A stretch of 64,000 bases of DNA from Bacteroidota bacterium (lineage in GTDB: Bacteria > Bacteroidota > Ignavibacteria > UBA10030 > SZUA-254): assembly GCA_036522515.1 (NCBI GenBank), contig DATDFQ010000043.1, positions 248,001 to 312,000 of the forward strand. Direction: 5' to 3'. The notes below the pieces were generated by a model, which saw only the letters and a program-made list of their open reading frames with translations, was not told the DNA's origin and did not search any database. The translations under genes and the position numbers were made by a program. The stretch's first letter is position 1. Every line of letters starts with the position of its first letter. Below, piece by piece: positions 1-9,819 of this stretch.

Positions 1-280
1 CGCGTTTGCAGTCCCAATGGGGATGCGCGTTCCCGTCCGTCGGCTCGCCATGCGTCGCCCAGCGGGTGTGCCCGATACCGAGATTCGACCGGTAGCCGTT
101 CCCGCCGATCAGATTCACCAACTCCGCGACCTTTCCGGCTTTTTTGAAGACGGTCAGTTCCTTGCCGTTCACGAGGGCGACTCCGGCGGAGTCGTAACCG
201 CGGTACTCAAGCCTCTGGAGCCCCTCAAGAATAATCGGGAGACAATTCTTCGGTCCGATATAGCCGACTATGCCGCACAT
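1..280 (-). CDS. glmS: Glutamine--fructose-6-phosphate aminotransferase (isomerizing), N-terminal part
   Basis: The gene is cut by the window edge; only about 93 N-terminal residues are visible. They begin [13 protein letters not shown], so Cys2 becomes the N-terminal nucleophile of the glutaminase domain once Met is removed. They continue with [16 protein letters not shown] and [19 protein letters not shown], the conserved class II glutamine amidotransferase motifs of GlmS. The enzyme makes glucosamine-6-phosphate from fructose-6-phosphate and glutamine in the cytoplasm, the first step towards UDP-GlcNAc for peptidoglycan and lipopolysaccharide. It is the last visible gene of the minus-strand run that includes the PgeF gene, 79 bases upstream. 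I saw no glmS ribozyme in that gap. The isomerase domains lie outside the window. Confidence 0.95.
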   Translation of the reverse strand, partial: MCGIVGYIGPKNCLPIILEGLQRLEYRGYDSAGVALVNGKELTVFKKAGKVAELVNLIGGNGYRSNLGIGHTRWATHGEPTDGNAHPHWDCKR

Positions 281-359
281 GATCGTATCCTATCTCGAAA
301 AAACGTCATATTCATACAAAAAATGTAGGGATTTCCCCGTCCAATTACAATGATTCCGG

Positions 360-1178
360 TCATCGGATGCCGATCACGCCGGTCATCCTTCCGGAGTGTT
401 TGCCATCTCTCCGGAATGAGTGAAGGAGTTCCGGACTGCAGATCGTGCAATACGGGGATACCTCGATGTTCTCGTCGCGTGCTCCCCATGCCAACAGTTG
501 AGAACGGTTGGCTTCCTTCAGGTTAAGATGAGGCGATCTCCCTTGCACCCGCTCGACGTGCGCCGTGTCGAACTGCGCGGCGACCTCCTCCCCTACTTCG
601 TAGCAACAAACTCCTGCACCGGGACCGATCCAGGCGACCAGGTCCTCGGGCCTCGCCGACTCCCGGGCAAGCAGTTCCAACGCATGGGATAAAATTCCCA
701 GGCGCGTCCCCTTCCAGCCTGCGTGCACAAGCCCCATAATCCCGGCCACCGGATCGAAGAGAAAAATGGGAAGACAATCAGCAATTGAAACGCTGAGATA
801 AAGCCCGGGGTTCCGGGTGAGAAGACCGTCACATGCCTCATAACGGCCGGGCTCCGAGACGAGGCGCACTACGGCGCCATGTATTTGCGCTGGAACCGAC
901 AACTGGCCCTCGACGAGCCCCAGTGCCGCGAGGAACCGCTCGCGGTTGGTCCGGACGCACGCCGGATCGTCGCCAACTTTGAAGCTTGTATTCATGCCGA
1001 ACGGCTCGGGGCTCACTCCCCCTTTGCGTGTGCCTAATCCGGAGACCAGTTGCGGAAAGCGGGAAAGCAGGTGAGATCGAAGGACGACCACCTCTCCGGG
1101 AGGCCCCCCCTTCGACGGGTTCGGGGGAATTCCGGGGCCGGACCGGTCAGAGTTCTGCATTTCAGGGTTGGCGGTCAT
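360..1178 (-). CDS. pgeF: PgeF/YfiH/LACC1-family purine nucleoside phosphorylase (polyphenol oxidase family)
   Basis: The 272-residue protein matches the YfiH (DUF152, formerly multi-copper polyphenol oxidase) family. It shows the metal-site motifs QIHGAVV, SIADCLPI, VHAGWKGT and the Cys-containing GAGVCCYEVG, and a late SPYCTICSPELLHSFRRDGK segment. Family members are cytoplasmic zinc enzymes that cleave purine nucleosides and can edit UDP-MurNAc-L-Ser in peptidoglycan precursor synthesis (known of the family). The ATG lies inside the last codons of the upstream kinase gene, a 17-base overlap that suggests translational coupling. The first 28 residues look disordered, so a later start is possible. 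Its position between a membrane kinase and glmS fits a cell-wall role, which is inference. Confidence 0.88.
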   Translation of the reverse strand: MTANPEMQNSDRSGPGIPPNPSKGGPPGEVVVLRSHLLSRFPQLVSGLGTRKGGVSPEPFGMNTSFKVGDDPACVRTNRERFLAALGLVEGQLSVPAQIHGAVVRLVSEPGRYEACDGLLTRNPGLYLSVSIADCLPIFLFDPVAGIMGLVHAGWKGTRLGILSHALELLARESARPEDLVAWIGPGAGVCCYEVGEEVAAQFDTAHVERVQGRSPHLNLKEANRSQLLAWGARDENIEVSPYCTICSPELLHSFRRDGKHSGRMTGVIGIR

Positions 1179-4100
1179 TAGCGGTTTCCACGGACTCCGT
1201 TCCTCCTACCAGGGGCAGCAGGATGATCGCCGCGGTTCCGTTTCCCACGCTACTCTCCAGGGTGATCGATCCACCCAGGTCATCGATGATTTTCTTGACG
1301 ATCGCCAATCCCAAACCCATTCCGTCGGTCTTGGTGGAGAAGTTCGGCTCAAATAACCGGGCGCGCACCTCCGCCGGGATTCCCGGTCCGTCATCCTTGA
1401 TGCGGATGAGAATGCTTTCTCCGCTCCGGCGCGTGCTCATGGCGACGGTACCGCCGTGCTCCATCGCCTGAACGGCATTCCGGAGAATGTTGATGAAGAC
1501 ACGGCGCAACTCTTCGCGGTCGGCGTTCACCCTGGGATGGCCGGGCCCAAAGTCCGTGACGAACTTGATTTTTCCGTCCTGTTCGTAGAGGTCTCTGGCC
1601 TCGCCGAGGATTTCGTGGATATCGCAAACCTCGAGCTTTCGCTCCGGCATGCGTGCAAAGGTGGAAAATTCGGTGGCGATCCTGCTCAACGTCTCGATCT
1701 GGACCAGCAGCGTGTCGGAGATCGATTCCAGAAGCCTGGAAAAGTCTTTCGCACCGTCCCTGTAGGCCTGCCGGAGGTGCTGGATGGAAAGCTTCATCGG
1801 CGTTAGCGGGTTCTTGATTTCATGGGCGATTTGCTTCGCCATCTCTCTCCAGGCAAGCTCGCGCTGCGCTTTGATCATCTGTGCCTGCGCCAGTTTGAGA
1901 TCCCGCACCATTTCGCCGAATGCCTGTTCGAGATCTCCCATCTCATCCCGCCCCTCGCCTTCCAGATCCACATCGAGGGTCCCCCGGGCGACCTGCTGCG
2001 TCGCCCGCTTCAACCGGCGGATCGGCGCGGAGATCTGGCCGGCGAACGCGGTACCGGCCACAAGCGCGAAGGCCAACGCGACGGCGTAGGCCCCATAGAG
2101 ATAGACATCCCGCCTGGAGAGCTCGGCATTCACCTCCGCCTGCCGGTAGAGCGTTGGGACGGCGACGACTCCGATGATGGAACCGTTCTCGGCGACAATA
2201 GGCCTGTATCCGACGACGTAGGGAAGTTTTCCGATGATCTGGTCCTCCGCGTAGAAGCTTCTCTTTTTCAGGACGCTGTTCAAATAGGCCTTTGCGCTCA
2301 GATGCCGATCGAGAAGTTCGGCGGCAAACATCTCCGGCTTGCTGCTTGCCTGAAGAGCGGCCCCGCGATAGACGACAAAATCAGCATTCAGATCTCCGGC
2401 GATGTCCGAACACCGCTCGTCCGTGAGCTGTGAGAGTACGACGGGGATGCTCATTCCGAGCTGTCGCTGGAGCTCGGCCAGAAAGATGGAACTTTGATTG
2501 TTCACCCATTTGATCGCGTTTTCCCTCATCCGCTCCGATGTGTACTCACGATTGTAATACGCAAGAATGATGACCGGAATCAGCGAGACGACCGCAAATG
2601 CCGCAAGCAGTTTGGATCTGAAGGTGAAGGTAAACCGCCATCCGGCCGCCAGCCGCGCGGTCAAAAGCAGCAGGAGCGAGCCGGCGACAAGGAGGCCGAC
2701 GAACAACACATATCTGAGAAAACTATACAGGTGCCAGCGAAGCCCGAGCCGCTCGAGGCTTAGTGCGATCCAGGCATCGGCAGATCCGGCCTGTTGTTCG
2801 CGCAGGAAATAGGTCTCGTACTTCGTGCCTTCGATCTCCTCGTCAAGCCAGATACCTGTCCCCTCCGAGCCGCCGGACCGCACAACTTCCGGAAGAGTGC
2901 GATCCAATGGGATCGTCTCCCCGGAGGCTGATACAAGCTTGCCCTGAATATACTCGGACAGGACGAGAGTGCGGAACTGACGTTCGAGGTTCGTTCTCGA
3001 TTGACTCCGGAGAAACTCCGGGGCCTCCCCCCGGAGAATCGCCTGCTTCGCGCCCGAAAGTTCGACCCTCACCCCTCCGAGCAACTCGCCGCTATCCGAC
3101 TTCACGGGAGTGAATGCCATATACCACCGCACGACGGCCCCGTCCGCACTCTTTTCTTCGACATGGATCGACCGGCCTGACCAAGCCGCTCCCGCTCTCC
3201 GGGCACGAATCGGATGCGGCGGCGTACCGATGTGAAATTCGCTCAAAACGGAACCCTTTTGATCAAAGTAGGTGACCGTACAGTTGTACCCCTCCCTGCT
3301 CAGAATGCTCTTCGCCCACTTGGTGAAACCGAGTTTCTCGATGTCGTCCGAATCAGCGGAAGCAAGCACTCCCGCGGCTTCCCGGTCCGAAAGTTCGTCG
3401 AGCGCCTGATTCGCCACAAGGGTGAGCCAATTGTCGACAGGGCGGGAGATCTCGCTCGCAAGCAGCTCGACGTGGTTTCTGTCCAATTCGTGCGCACCAC
3501 GGTCGAGGCGTGGCAGCAAGACCAGACCCGCTGCGGCAGCCGTCAAAGCCAGGAACTGCACATTCTGGGTGAGCGTTTTGCCATCAACTCTCCGTGAACT
3601 CAGCACCGCAAACCCTGTCAGGCCGAGAAGATAGACCATTCTCTCAAACTGGCCCATCAATGAGTTTTGCAGATACATGCCGAAGAGTACTCCCACAGTC
3701 AGGAGGCTTATGCCGGCCGCCAGCCACCCTGCCAGCTTCGGTCGCCGCCACCCCGCCGATCCTTCCACAAAACGGGCTGAAAGAGAAATCACGCCCGCTC
3801 CGGCGAGGACGAAGGCTGCTCCCGCCAGCAGCAGCCCCACCAGCATGCAGGAGAGTTCAATCGAGGGGAGGAGGAAAGCCGGATCGTTATACTCAAGATT
3901 CGAATCGAACATGGCGCTCTGGACCAGGGCTGCGAACCCTCTCAGGAACAAACAGACGACAAGACCCAGAAGAGGCACTGCGATGATGCGGAGGAGTCGC
4001 ATTCCCAGGTTCGCCGGATTGGTTGCCTTTTCCATGCGGGAGCGGCTCCGTACAAGCCAAGAATCGAACAGATAGACGCTCCAGAGAAGGCAGACGGATG

Positions 4101-5115
4101 TGAGGCAAAGGTCGCCTATCGATTTGGCAAGGCCCCCTCCGAATGGCGATGCAAAATAGATCGGATCGAAGATGCTCCACTTGAACAAGCCGGATGGAAA
4201 ATTGATCCAAATGAGGACGTAACGCACGATCCATGGTATTGCAAGCTTCGCGACGAGGCTTCCCCGCGCTCCAGTCCCCCTCCATCGATAGACGGCGCCG
4301 CCCAGGAGGAGCACTGCCGCAAGAAGCTCAAGCTCGAGAATGTGGTGCGCCAGGTCGTGAGATTCTTCCAGCCTCGAAGCGAGCCCCGGCCTGGGAAGGT
4401 ACGCCACTCCTATCGTCGATCCGCTAATGCCCTGGAGGCTGATTGCGAGCAAGCCGCTGTCGGCCTTCTGTGGGGAGCCGGAAAAATCGAATTTCGGAAC
4501 AATTTGAAAACGGGAGGAAAAGGTGGAGGTGAACGCTTCGTTGTTGATAAACCTGTTATTGATCGGATACGTCACGTCAATCAGGCGCTTGCCGATCACA
4601 AAACCATCGATCGAATTCCGTCCGGCGAGAGGGAACGAGACGATCAGATACGAGTAGAGCGGTCCATCCTGAACAAACGAGGAATCCCGCCCCGCAATTT
4701 GATCAGGGGTGAGATCGAGCCCCCGGGGTCCGGCCCAGGCCAGCAACCGCTTCTCCCCATCGAAAATCTGAATCGAGACGTCTTGCCCGGACGGCTCCAG
4801 CAAAAGCGCGAAGAGGGCCGCCTGTGAAAGAGAGTCCCGCTTCAACAACTGGGCGCGCACTTCAGGCAGGGAGGCGACGCGCCTCGTGGCGTCCGCAGAC
4901 TCCTGCTGGTATTTCCTGAAGAGGGATTGGACCTCGGCGGTCAGGCTCTGCTGCTCGCCGCCGGAGATCGATTGCCAATTATTACTCAGGTATGCGGGGT
5001 AAAACCGGTCGTACGCAAGCGTGATGCAAAGGACGGCCGCAAGAAGGACGATAACGACAATCGTGGGCGTTGAAGCGCGGAATGGTGCGATGAACGGCTT
5101 CCTGTCAAACAGCAT
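1162..5115 (-). CDS. NtrY-like membrane sensor histidine kinase (1317 aa)
   Basis: This is a very large sensor kinase. The N-terminal approximately 850 residues contain many hydrophobic segments (first at about 15-35, a cluster at about 260-480, another near 780-830) and two long extracytoplasmic-looking stretches. A HAMP-like linker (SAPIRRLKRATQQVARG) follows. The DHp helix carries the H-box IAHEIKNPLTPMKLS with the phospho-acceptor His near residue 1095. The ATPase domain shows the N-box NILRNAVQAM, G1 DDGPGIP, F-box FEPNFSTK and G2 GMGLGLAIVKK. The layout matches NtrY-type kinases, but the sensor part is much longer. No response regulator is adjacent. Six bases separate it from the DUF4783 gene upstream, and it overlaps pgeF downstream. 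The signal it senses is unknown. Confidence 0.88.
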   Translation of the reverse strand: MLFDRKPFIAPFRASTPTIVVIVLLAAVLCITLAYDRFYPAYLSNNWQSISGGEQQSLTAEVQSLFRKYQQESADATRRVASLPEVRAQLLKRDSLSQAALFALLLEPSGQDVSIQIFDGEKRLLAWAGPRGLDLTPDQIAGRDSSFVQDGPLYSYLIVSFPLAGRNSIDGFVIGKRLIDVTYPINNRFINNEAFTSTFSSRFQIVPKFDFSGSPQKADSGLLAISLQGISGSTIGVAYLPRPGLASRLEESHDLAHHILELELLAAVLLLGGAVYRWRGTGARGSLVAKLAIPWIVRYVLIWINFPSGLFKWSIFDPIYFASPFGGGLAKSIGDLCLTSVCLLWSVYLFDSWLVRSRSRMEKATNPANLGMRLLRIIAVPLLGLVVCLFLRGFAALVQSAMFDSNLEYNDPAFLLPSIELSCMLVGLLLAGAAFVLAGAGVISLSARFVEGSAGWRRPKLAGWLAAGISLLTVGVLFGMYLQNSLMGQFERMVYLLGLTGFAVLSSRRVDGKTLTQNVQFLALTAAAAGLVLLPRLDRGAHELDRNHVELLASEISRPVDNWLTLVANQALDELSDREAAGVLASADSDDIEKLGFTKWAKSILSREGYNCTVTYFDQKGSVLSEFHIGTPPHPIRARRAGAAWSGRSIHVEEKSADGAVVRWYMAFTPVKSDSGELLGGVRVELSGAKQAILRGEAPEFLRSQSRTNLERQFRTLVLSEYIQGKLVSASGETIPLDRTLPEVVRSGGSEGTGIWLDEEIEGTKYETYFLREQQAGSADAWIALSLERLGLRWHLYSFLRYVLFVGLLVAGSLLLLLTARLAAGWRFTFTFRSKLLAAFAVVSLIPVIILAYYNREYTSERMRENAIKWVNNQSSIFLAELQRQLGMSIPVVLSQLTDERCSDIAGDLNADFVVYRGAALQASSKPEMFAAELLDRHLSAKAYLNSVLKKRSFYAEDQIIGKLPYVVGYRPIVAENGSIIGVVAVPTLYRQAEVNAELSRRDVYLYGAYAVALAFALVAGTAFAGQISAPIRRLKRATQQVARGTLDVDLEGEGRDEMGDLEQAFGEMVRDLKLAQAQMIKAQRELAWREMAKQIAHEIKNPLTPMKLSIQHLRQAYRDGAKDFSRLLESISDTLLVQIETLSRIATEFSTFARMPERKLEVCDIHEILGEARDLYEQDGKIKFVTDFGPGHPRVNADREELRRVFINILRNAVQAMEHGGTVAMSTRRSGESILIRIKDDGPGIPAEVRARLFEPNFSTKTDGMGLGLAIVKKIIDDLGGSITLESSVGNGTAAIILLPLVGGTESVETANDRQP

Positions 5116-5121
5116 TCAACA

Positions 5122-5574
5122 TCAAAACACGCTGAATTGGGAGATGACCCATCCGTCTCCGGATTTTTTCAATGCGACATACACCTGCAGAATCTCGGGG
5201 TTCCCGCGCCGCAGATATGTCCCGCCGCCCGTGGCAAACGGCGTGCCCTCCACCTGGCTGATCGTGGTGAATTTGAAGCTGAGGATCCGGTGCGTCTTGA
5301 AATAGTCCTTCAGGATATACAGGGCCTGATTCTGGCTGAAAAAACCGCTCTCCCGGTCGGACAGGTTGAGATAGACCTGTTTCGCGAGGCGATCCGAGAA
5401 GGCGGCAACGTCTCCGGCAAGAATTCCGCTCTGGAGGTCGGTGAATATCGAGGAGGCAACAGGGTTCTTCCGTTCCCGTTCAGGGACGGCATAGAGTTCC
5501 TGGGCCGACGCGCATGACGACCCGGCCACCGGAAGGATGGCAAGAATCAGGATCGTTGAGATTCTCAATGTCAT
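5122..5574 (-). CDS. DUF4783-family exported protein
   Basis: The protein is about 150 residues from the ATG chosen here; a TTG five codons earlier has no better support. It begins with a signal peptide (MTLRISTILILAILPVAG) ending near GSSCAS, which could be a lipobox. The body reads as a small mixed alpha/beta domain: IFTDLQSGILAGDVAAFSD, then a segment with a tyrosine-rich ILKDYFKTH, and a C-terminal DGWVISQFSVF. This resembles the DUF4783 family common in Bacteroidota and relatives, which has an NTF2-like look. The function is not known. It sits six bases upstream of the sensor kinase gene, so the two are almost certainly co-transcribed and might act together (inference). Confidence 0.72.
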   Translation of the reverse strand: MTLRISTILILAILPVAGSSCASAQELYAVPERERKNPVASSIFTDLQSGILAGDVAAFSDRLAKQVYLNLSDRESGFFSQNQALYILKDYFKTHRILSFKFTTISQVEGTPFATGGGTYLRRGNPEILQVYVALKKSGDGWVISQFSVF

Positions 5575-5637
5575 TCGGTACCAGGACAAAAATAGTTCAT
5601 CGGTCCCTCAAAGTCAAAACCATCCGCGCACCCGGCT

Positions 5638-6462
5638 TCACTGCGATCCGCCCCTTCGACTGAGGAGCCCGGGGCCCGCGGAGAGCGGTGGCCGGTTGGG
5701 CGCAGCCTGTTTGAGGCGGGGGTTTCCCTGCTGAAGCTGGTAGGCCCAGTCGAACCTGACTCCCGACGAAGAGACGTCCGTCACGCGGACCTTCGCGAAA
5801 TGATTGTCCCGGGTACGAATGCAGTATGTGTGCCCCGGAATCACCACCGCATCCTTCGTCGTGGCCCAGCCGCCCGTCGGTGCGTAGGTGATATCGTAGA
5901 GGGACGCCGTGTAGCCCATATCCCTGATATCCGTATCGTCCCACACGTCGAGATAAAAGGTATGGTTGACGTCGTAATACTCGAAAAAGACATCCGTATA
6001 CTGGTCGTCATACGGACCGATCGAGTAACTCGAGAACTCGTAGCCGGCCGACGCGGGGGATGTCCGGTAATTTGCGAGCGTCACATTATAACCCTCGGGG
6101 CGTGGCGTGTCGTAGGCGATATCTGTGCTGAGGGAGCTTTCATTCCCGTCGAGATCATACGCGCTCACCGCATAGAAGTACGTCACACCGTTCAGAATCC
6201 CGGAATCGATGAAGTGGGGCTGGCGCGTCGATCCGATGTAGTTAAACGGGCCGTTCACGGCAAGACTCGAGTAGACTTTATAACCTGCCAGGTCGGGTTC
6301 GAGATTCGCGAGCCAAAATATTTCCAGGAGCCTGTCTCCCGTCTCGGTGGATAATCCCCTGGGGCGCGAAGGAGGAGTAAGATCCGGAACGACGACCACC
6401 GCCTGGCATCCCCAAACCGACAACAGAACCACCAGGATAACCGGTACTATGTATTTATTCAT
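5638..6462 (-). CDS. Fibronectin type III domain lipoprotein
   Basis: The 274-residue protein starts with a lipoprotein signal (MNKYIVPVILVVLLSVWGC, Cys19). Residues about 28-120 form an Fn3 domain, seen in TPPSRPRGLS, EIFWLANLEPDLAGYKVY and GVTYFYAVSAYDLDGNES, typical of interactive-style Fn3 repeats in secreted FCB proteins. The second half is a tyrosine- and aspartate-rich beta domain of unknown type with one Cys. The last 35 residues are Pro/Arg rich and probably disordered. It is the first gene of the run that continues with the DUF4783 gene and the sensor kinase. The protein is likely anchored in the outer or inner membrane. I cannot assign a specific function. Confidence 0.75.
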   Translation of the reverse strand: MNKYIVPVILVVLLSVWGCQAVVVVPDLTPPSRPRGLSTETGDRLLEIFWLANLEPDLAGYKVYSSLAVNGPFNYIGSTRQPHFIDSGILNGVTYFYAVSAYDLDGNESSLSTDIAYDTPRPEGYNVTLANYRTSPASAGYEFSSYSIGPYDDQYTDVFFEYYDVNHTFYLDVWDDTDIRDMGYTASLYDITYAPTGGWATTKDAVVIPGHTYCIRTRDNHFAKVRVTDVSSSGVRFDWAYQLQQGNPRLKQAAPNRPPLSAGPGLLSRRGGSQ

Positions 6463-6629
6463 TTTTTTCTAAGCTCCAGCTGTCACCTACCCTTAAGTCA
6501 ATTACCATGCCAGGTATGGAGGATTCGGCCGCTTCTCAACGGGTCGATTTGAGAGACAAACGCCTCGTGTATGGGTGAGAATTTGCTCGAAATCGGCATA
6601 ATGTGTTTCATATTTAGGACAAACAGGTA

Positions 6630-7916
6630 TCATGGTGCCAACCAGAACGCATGATCGTTATTGATGACGCCGATCGCCCTGCCCTGCAACTTCCATCCGT
6701 CGAAGGGCGAATTTTTCGATTTGGATTTAAACTCCCGCACGGAGACGGTCCACCTGGCCTCGGGATCGATCAGCGTCAGATTTGCCGCCTCACCCTCGGC
6801 GAGCCGAACCTCGGGGAGATGGAGAATCCTTCGAGGGTTCGTCGAAAATTTTTCGATCAGAGAGACGAGATTCAGGATTTTCGGTACAAGAAGCATCGTG
6901 AACGCCAGCCCGACAGCCGTTTCAAGGCCGACAATCCCGAACGGCGCCTGAAGGAACTCCACTTCTTTGTCGTCGTAGGAATGGGGCGCATGATCAGATG
7001 CAATCGCGTCGATTGTCCCGTCGCGCAACCCTTCAATCATCGACTCCACATCTTCGCGGGACCGAAGGGGAGGGTTCATTTTCGTGTTGGTGCTGAATGA
7101 CCGGACAACCTCATCCGTGAGCGTGAAGTGATGAGGCGACACCTCGCACGTCACACTGAGACCCCTCTTCTTCCCAGCCGCGATTTTGGCCACCGCAGCC
7201 CCGGTGCTCACGTGCGCCAGGTGGTACTGGCCCCCGGTGTACGAGAGGAGTTGGAGGTCCCGGGAGACCATGATATCTTCCGCGACGGCGGGCATCGCCG
7301 GCATGCCGAGAGACGTTGAAACGGCTCCTTCATTCATCGCTCCTCCCCTGGTGAGCGTCGATTCCTCCGCGTGCTGGATCACCGGTTTCCCGGCCATCGC
7401 CGCATACTCGAGGGCCCGACGCATCACTTCCGAGTCCCGGACCGGGTCGCCGTCGTCTGAAAACCCCACCGCCCCCGACTCCGCGAGCTCCATCATGGGG
7501 GTGAGTTGCTTTCCCTGCCGCCCGATGGTCACTGCGGCGACCGGATGGACATCGACGATTCCACCGTTCGATCCGGCTGCGCGCTCTTTGATGAGGCGCA
7601 CCACGGATGCGTCGTCAATTGCCGGGTTCGTATTCGGCATGCAGCAGACGCCTGTGAAGCCTCCCGCCGCGGCTGCACGGGTGCCTGACTCGATTGTTTC
7701 CTTGTATTCGTATCCGGGTTCGCGGAGGTGAACATGCATGTCGATGAAACCGGGAAGGATCAGCGCTCCGCCCAGATTTCTTTCCTCGACACCCTTCGAG
7801 CCGTTGAGTCGAGCCCCGATTTTTTCGATAAGTCCCTTCTGGATGAGAAGGTCGACGGTCTCATCCCTCCCCGTCAACGGATCGACGAGCCTGCCATTTT
7901 TGAGTAGTAAGTTCAT
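6630..7916 (-). CDS. pyrC: Dihydroorotase
   Basis: The 428-residue amidohydrolase matches type I (class I) dihydroorotases. It has the metal motif DMHVHLREPG near residue 59, the substrate motif MPNTNPAIDD, the ASDHAPHSYDDKE motif near residue 305 with the catalytic Asp, and a C-terminal composite beta domain. It closes N-carbamoyl-L-aspartate to dihydroorotate, step three of pyrimidine synthesis, in the cytoplasm. The length fits the family. The gene is the third of the pyrR-pyrB-pyrC operon, 28 bases after pyrB, and so should be under the PyrR attenuator near 9431-9521. No U-tract terminator was evident right after the stop codon. Confidence 0.95.
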   Translation of the reverse strand: MNLLLKNGRLVDPLTGRDETVDLLIQKGLIEKIGARLNGSKGVEERNLGGALILPGFIDMHVHLREPGYEYKETIESGTRAAAAGGFTGVCCMPNTNPAIDDASVVRLIKERAAGSNGGIVDVHPVAAVTIGRQGKQLTPMMELAESGAVGFSDDGDPVRDSEVMRRALEYAAMAGKPVIQHAEESTLTRGGAMNEGAVSTSLGMPAMPAVAEDIMVSRDLQLLSYTGGQYHLAHVSTGAAVAKIAAGKKRGLSVTCEVSPHHFTLTDEVVRSFSTNTKMNPPLRSREDVESMIEGLRDGTIDAIASDHAPHSYDDKEVEFLQAPFGIVGLETAVGLAFTMLLVPKILNLVSLIEKFSTNPRRILHLPEVRLAEGEAANLTLIDPEARWTVSVREFKSKSKNSPFDGWKLQGRAIGVINNDHAFWLAP

Positions 7917-7944
7917 TCGGACCCTTTCTTCCGGCCGGCTGCGG

Positions 7945-8864
7945 TCATGGGCTCGTGCCGAGAAGATAGAGCACCGCCATCCGAATTGCCACCCCGTTCA
8001 GAACCTGTGTGAGTATCAGGGAATGCTCCCCGTCGGCCACGTCGGCGGAGATCTCGACATCCCGATTGATCGGGCCCGGATGGAGTATCGATATCTTTCT
8101 ACCCGAGCTCTCCAGGCGCCTGCGCGTGATTCCGAAGTATTGATGATATTCGCGGAGGCTGGGGAGAAGAATCGCTTCCTGGCGTTCCAGCTGGAGACGC
8201 AGCACGTTGAGAACGTCGGCATCGTGGATTGCGTCGTCGATCCGATGGTACACACGGACTCCGAGCGACTCAACCGACCTGGGAATCAGCGTGCGCGGCC
8301 CGCATACCGACACATGCGCCCCCATCGCCTGAAAACCATATATGCTCGAAAGCGCGACCCTGCTGTGGGAGATATCCCCGACCACGCACACATGCAACCC
8401 TTCCAGACTCCCGTGCTTCTCCCGAACGGTATACATGTCGAGAAGCCCCTGCGTCGGGTGTTCGTGGGCGCCGTCCCCCGCGTTGACGACGTTTGCGCGG
8501 ACCACCTTGCTCAAAAAATCGGCAGCTCCCGGGGACCCATGCCGGATGACGACCATATCGACCTTCATTACCTCGATATTGCGCGCGGTGTCTTTGAGGG
8601 ACTCCCCTTTCCGGACGCTGCTGCCCTCCGCTGAAAAATTCACCACATCGGCCGAGAGCCGCCTTTCGGCGAGCTCGAACGAGATTCTCGTCCGCGTGGA
8701 ATTCTCGAAAAAGAGATTGACGATCGTCCTCCCCTGGAGAGAGGGGACTTTCTTAATCGGCCGTTCGAGCACTTCCCGGAAAGAGGATGCGGTATCCAGA
8801 ATGAGTCCGATGTCGCCTTTCGACATCCCCTGCAAACCGAGCAGATGACGCGCGGCAAGCGCCA

Positions 8865-8865
<1 letters not shown>
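7945..8865 (-). CDS. pyrB: Aspartate carbamoyltransferase catalytic subunit
   Basis: The 306-residue protein has the full ATCase signature. ENSTRTRISFELAERRL is the carbamoyl-phosphate loop, EGSSVRKGESLKDT contains the 80s-loop residues, and HPTQGLLDMYTVRE, GDISHSRVALS and a C-terminal HPGPINRDVEI follow. It condenses carbamoyl phosphate with aspartate, step two of pyrimidine synthesis. The ATG overlaps the pyrR stop codon by one base (TGATG), so translation is probably coupled. No pyrI regulatory subunit gene is next to it; in PyrR-controlled organisms the enzyme is usually unregulated allosterically. Size and motifs agree with the family and the call is firm. Confidence 0.96.
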
Positions 8866-9465
<600 letters not shown>

Positions 9466-9503
9466 CATAGAATCCATTGGATCGATACATCTGCAACTCC
9501 TTT

Positions 9504-9521
9504 CCGACCTCGCGGGATCGG
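9504..9521 (-). promoter_or_regulatory. PyrR-binding RNA hairpin (anti-antiterminator)
   Basis: The minus-strand transcript contains CCGAUCCCGCGAGGUCGG. Its core GAUCCCGCGAGGUC fits the PyrR recognition consensus ARUCCNGNGAGGYU. The first and last bases are G and C instead of A and U, so pairing is preserved. It lies about 40 bases upstream of the terminator stem and about 88 bases before pyrR. The match to a known site together with an adjacent pyrR gene makes this a confident call. Confidence 0.85.
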
Positions 9522-9560
9522 GATTAAAGGGTTGAACCGGCTCGACTCGACTTCGTGTGA

Positions 9561-9589
9561 AATATACCGCTTTTCTATTTCAGATACAA
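9561..9589 (-). promoter_or_regulatory. Promoter of the pyr operon
   Basis: On the minus strand TTGTAT and TATATT are separated by 17 bases. Transcription from here would begin near 9553 and run through the PyrR site and attenuator, giving a leader of about 140 bases. It lies between the tRNA gene and the leader, so the operon need not depend on tRNA read-through. It is predicted from sequence only. Confidence 0.6.
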
Positions 9590-9629
9590 TTCAACCCCAC
9601 GTCGTGGGCGGGGCCTCCCCGTGGAACTG

Positions 9630-9704
9630 TGGGCGCTACTGGGATCGAACCAGTGACCTTACGCGTGTGAGGCGTACGCTCTGAACCAGCTGAGCTAAGC
9701 GCCC
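9630..9704 (-). tRNA. tRNA-Val (anticodon CAC)
   Basis: The minus strand folds into a complete cloverleaf. The acceptor stem is GGGCGCT/AGCGCCC, the D arm contains AGCTCAGCTGGTTCAGAGC, and the anticodon stem TACGC/GCGTA encloses the loop CTCACAC, giving anticodon CAC. The T arm is ACTGG-TTCGATC-CCAGT. The discriminator base is A and CCA is not encoded. It decodes GTG valine codons, which are frequent in this GC-rich genome. It sits about 100 bases upstream of the PyrR leader on the same strand. Confidence 0.98.
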
Positions 9705-9748
9705 TTGATGATCAATTGAGACTCGATTCAGACGGGAATCGCGGCCTT

Positions 9749-9777
9749 AATATACGGAAGTTAGAGTCGCTTATCAA
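9749..9777 (-). promoter_or_regulatory. Promoter of tRNA-Val
   Basis: TTGATA and TATATT are separated by 17 bases on the minus strand. The -10 box ends 44 bases before the tRNA 5' end, leaving room for a short leader removed by RNase P. The -10 sequence is identical to that of the pyr promoter, the btuB promoter and the promoter at 27572-27600. Confidence 0.65.
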
Positions 9778-9819
9778 GCGGCGGAGGGGGGTTGCCGATT
9801 TCTCCGCCCAACGGATAAA

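Noticed and set aside
281-359. glmS ribozyme or riboswitch before glmS
   Set aside because: The gap is only 79 bases and lacks the conserved ribozyme core.
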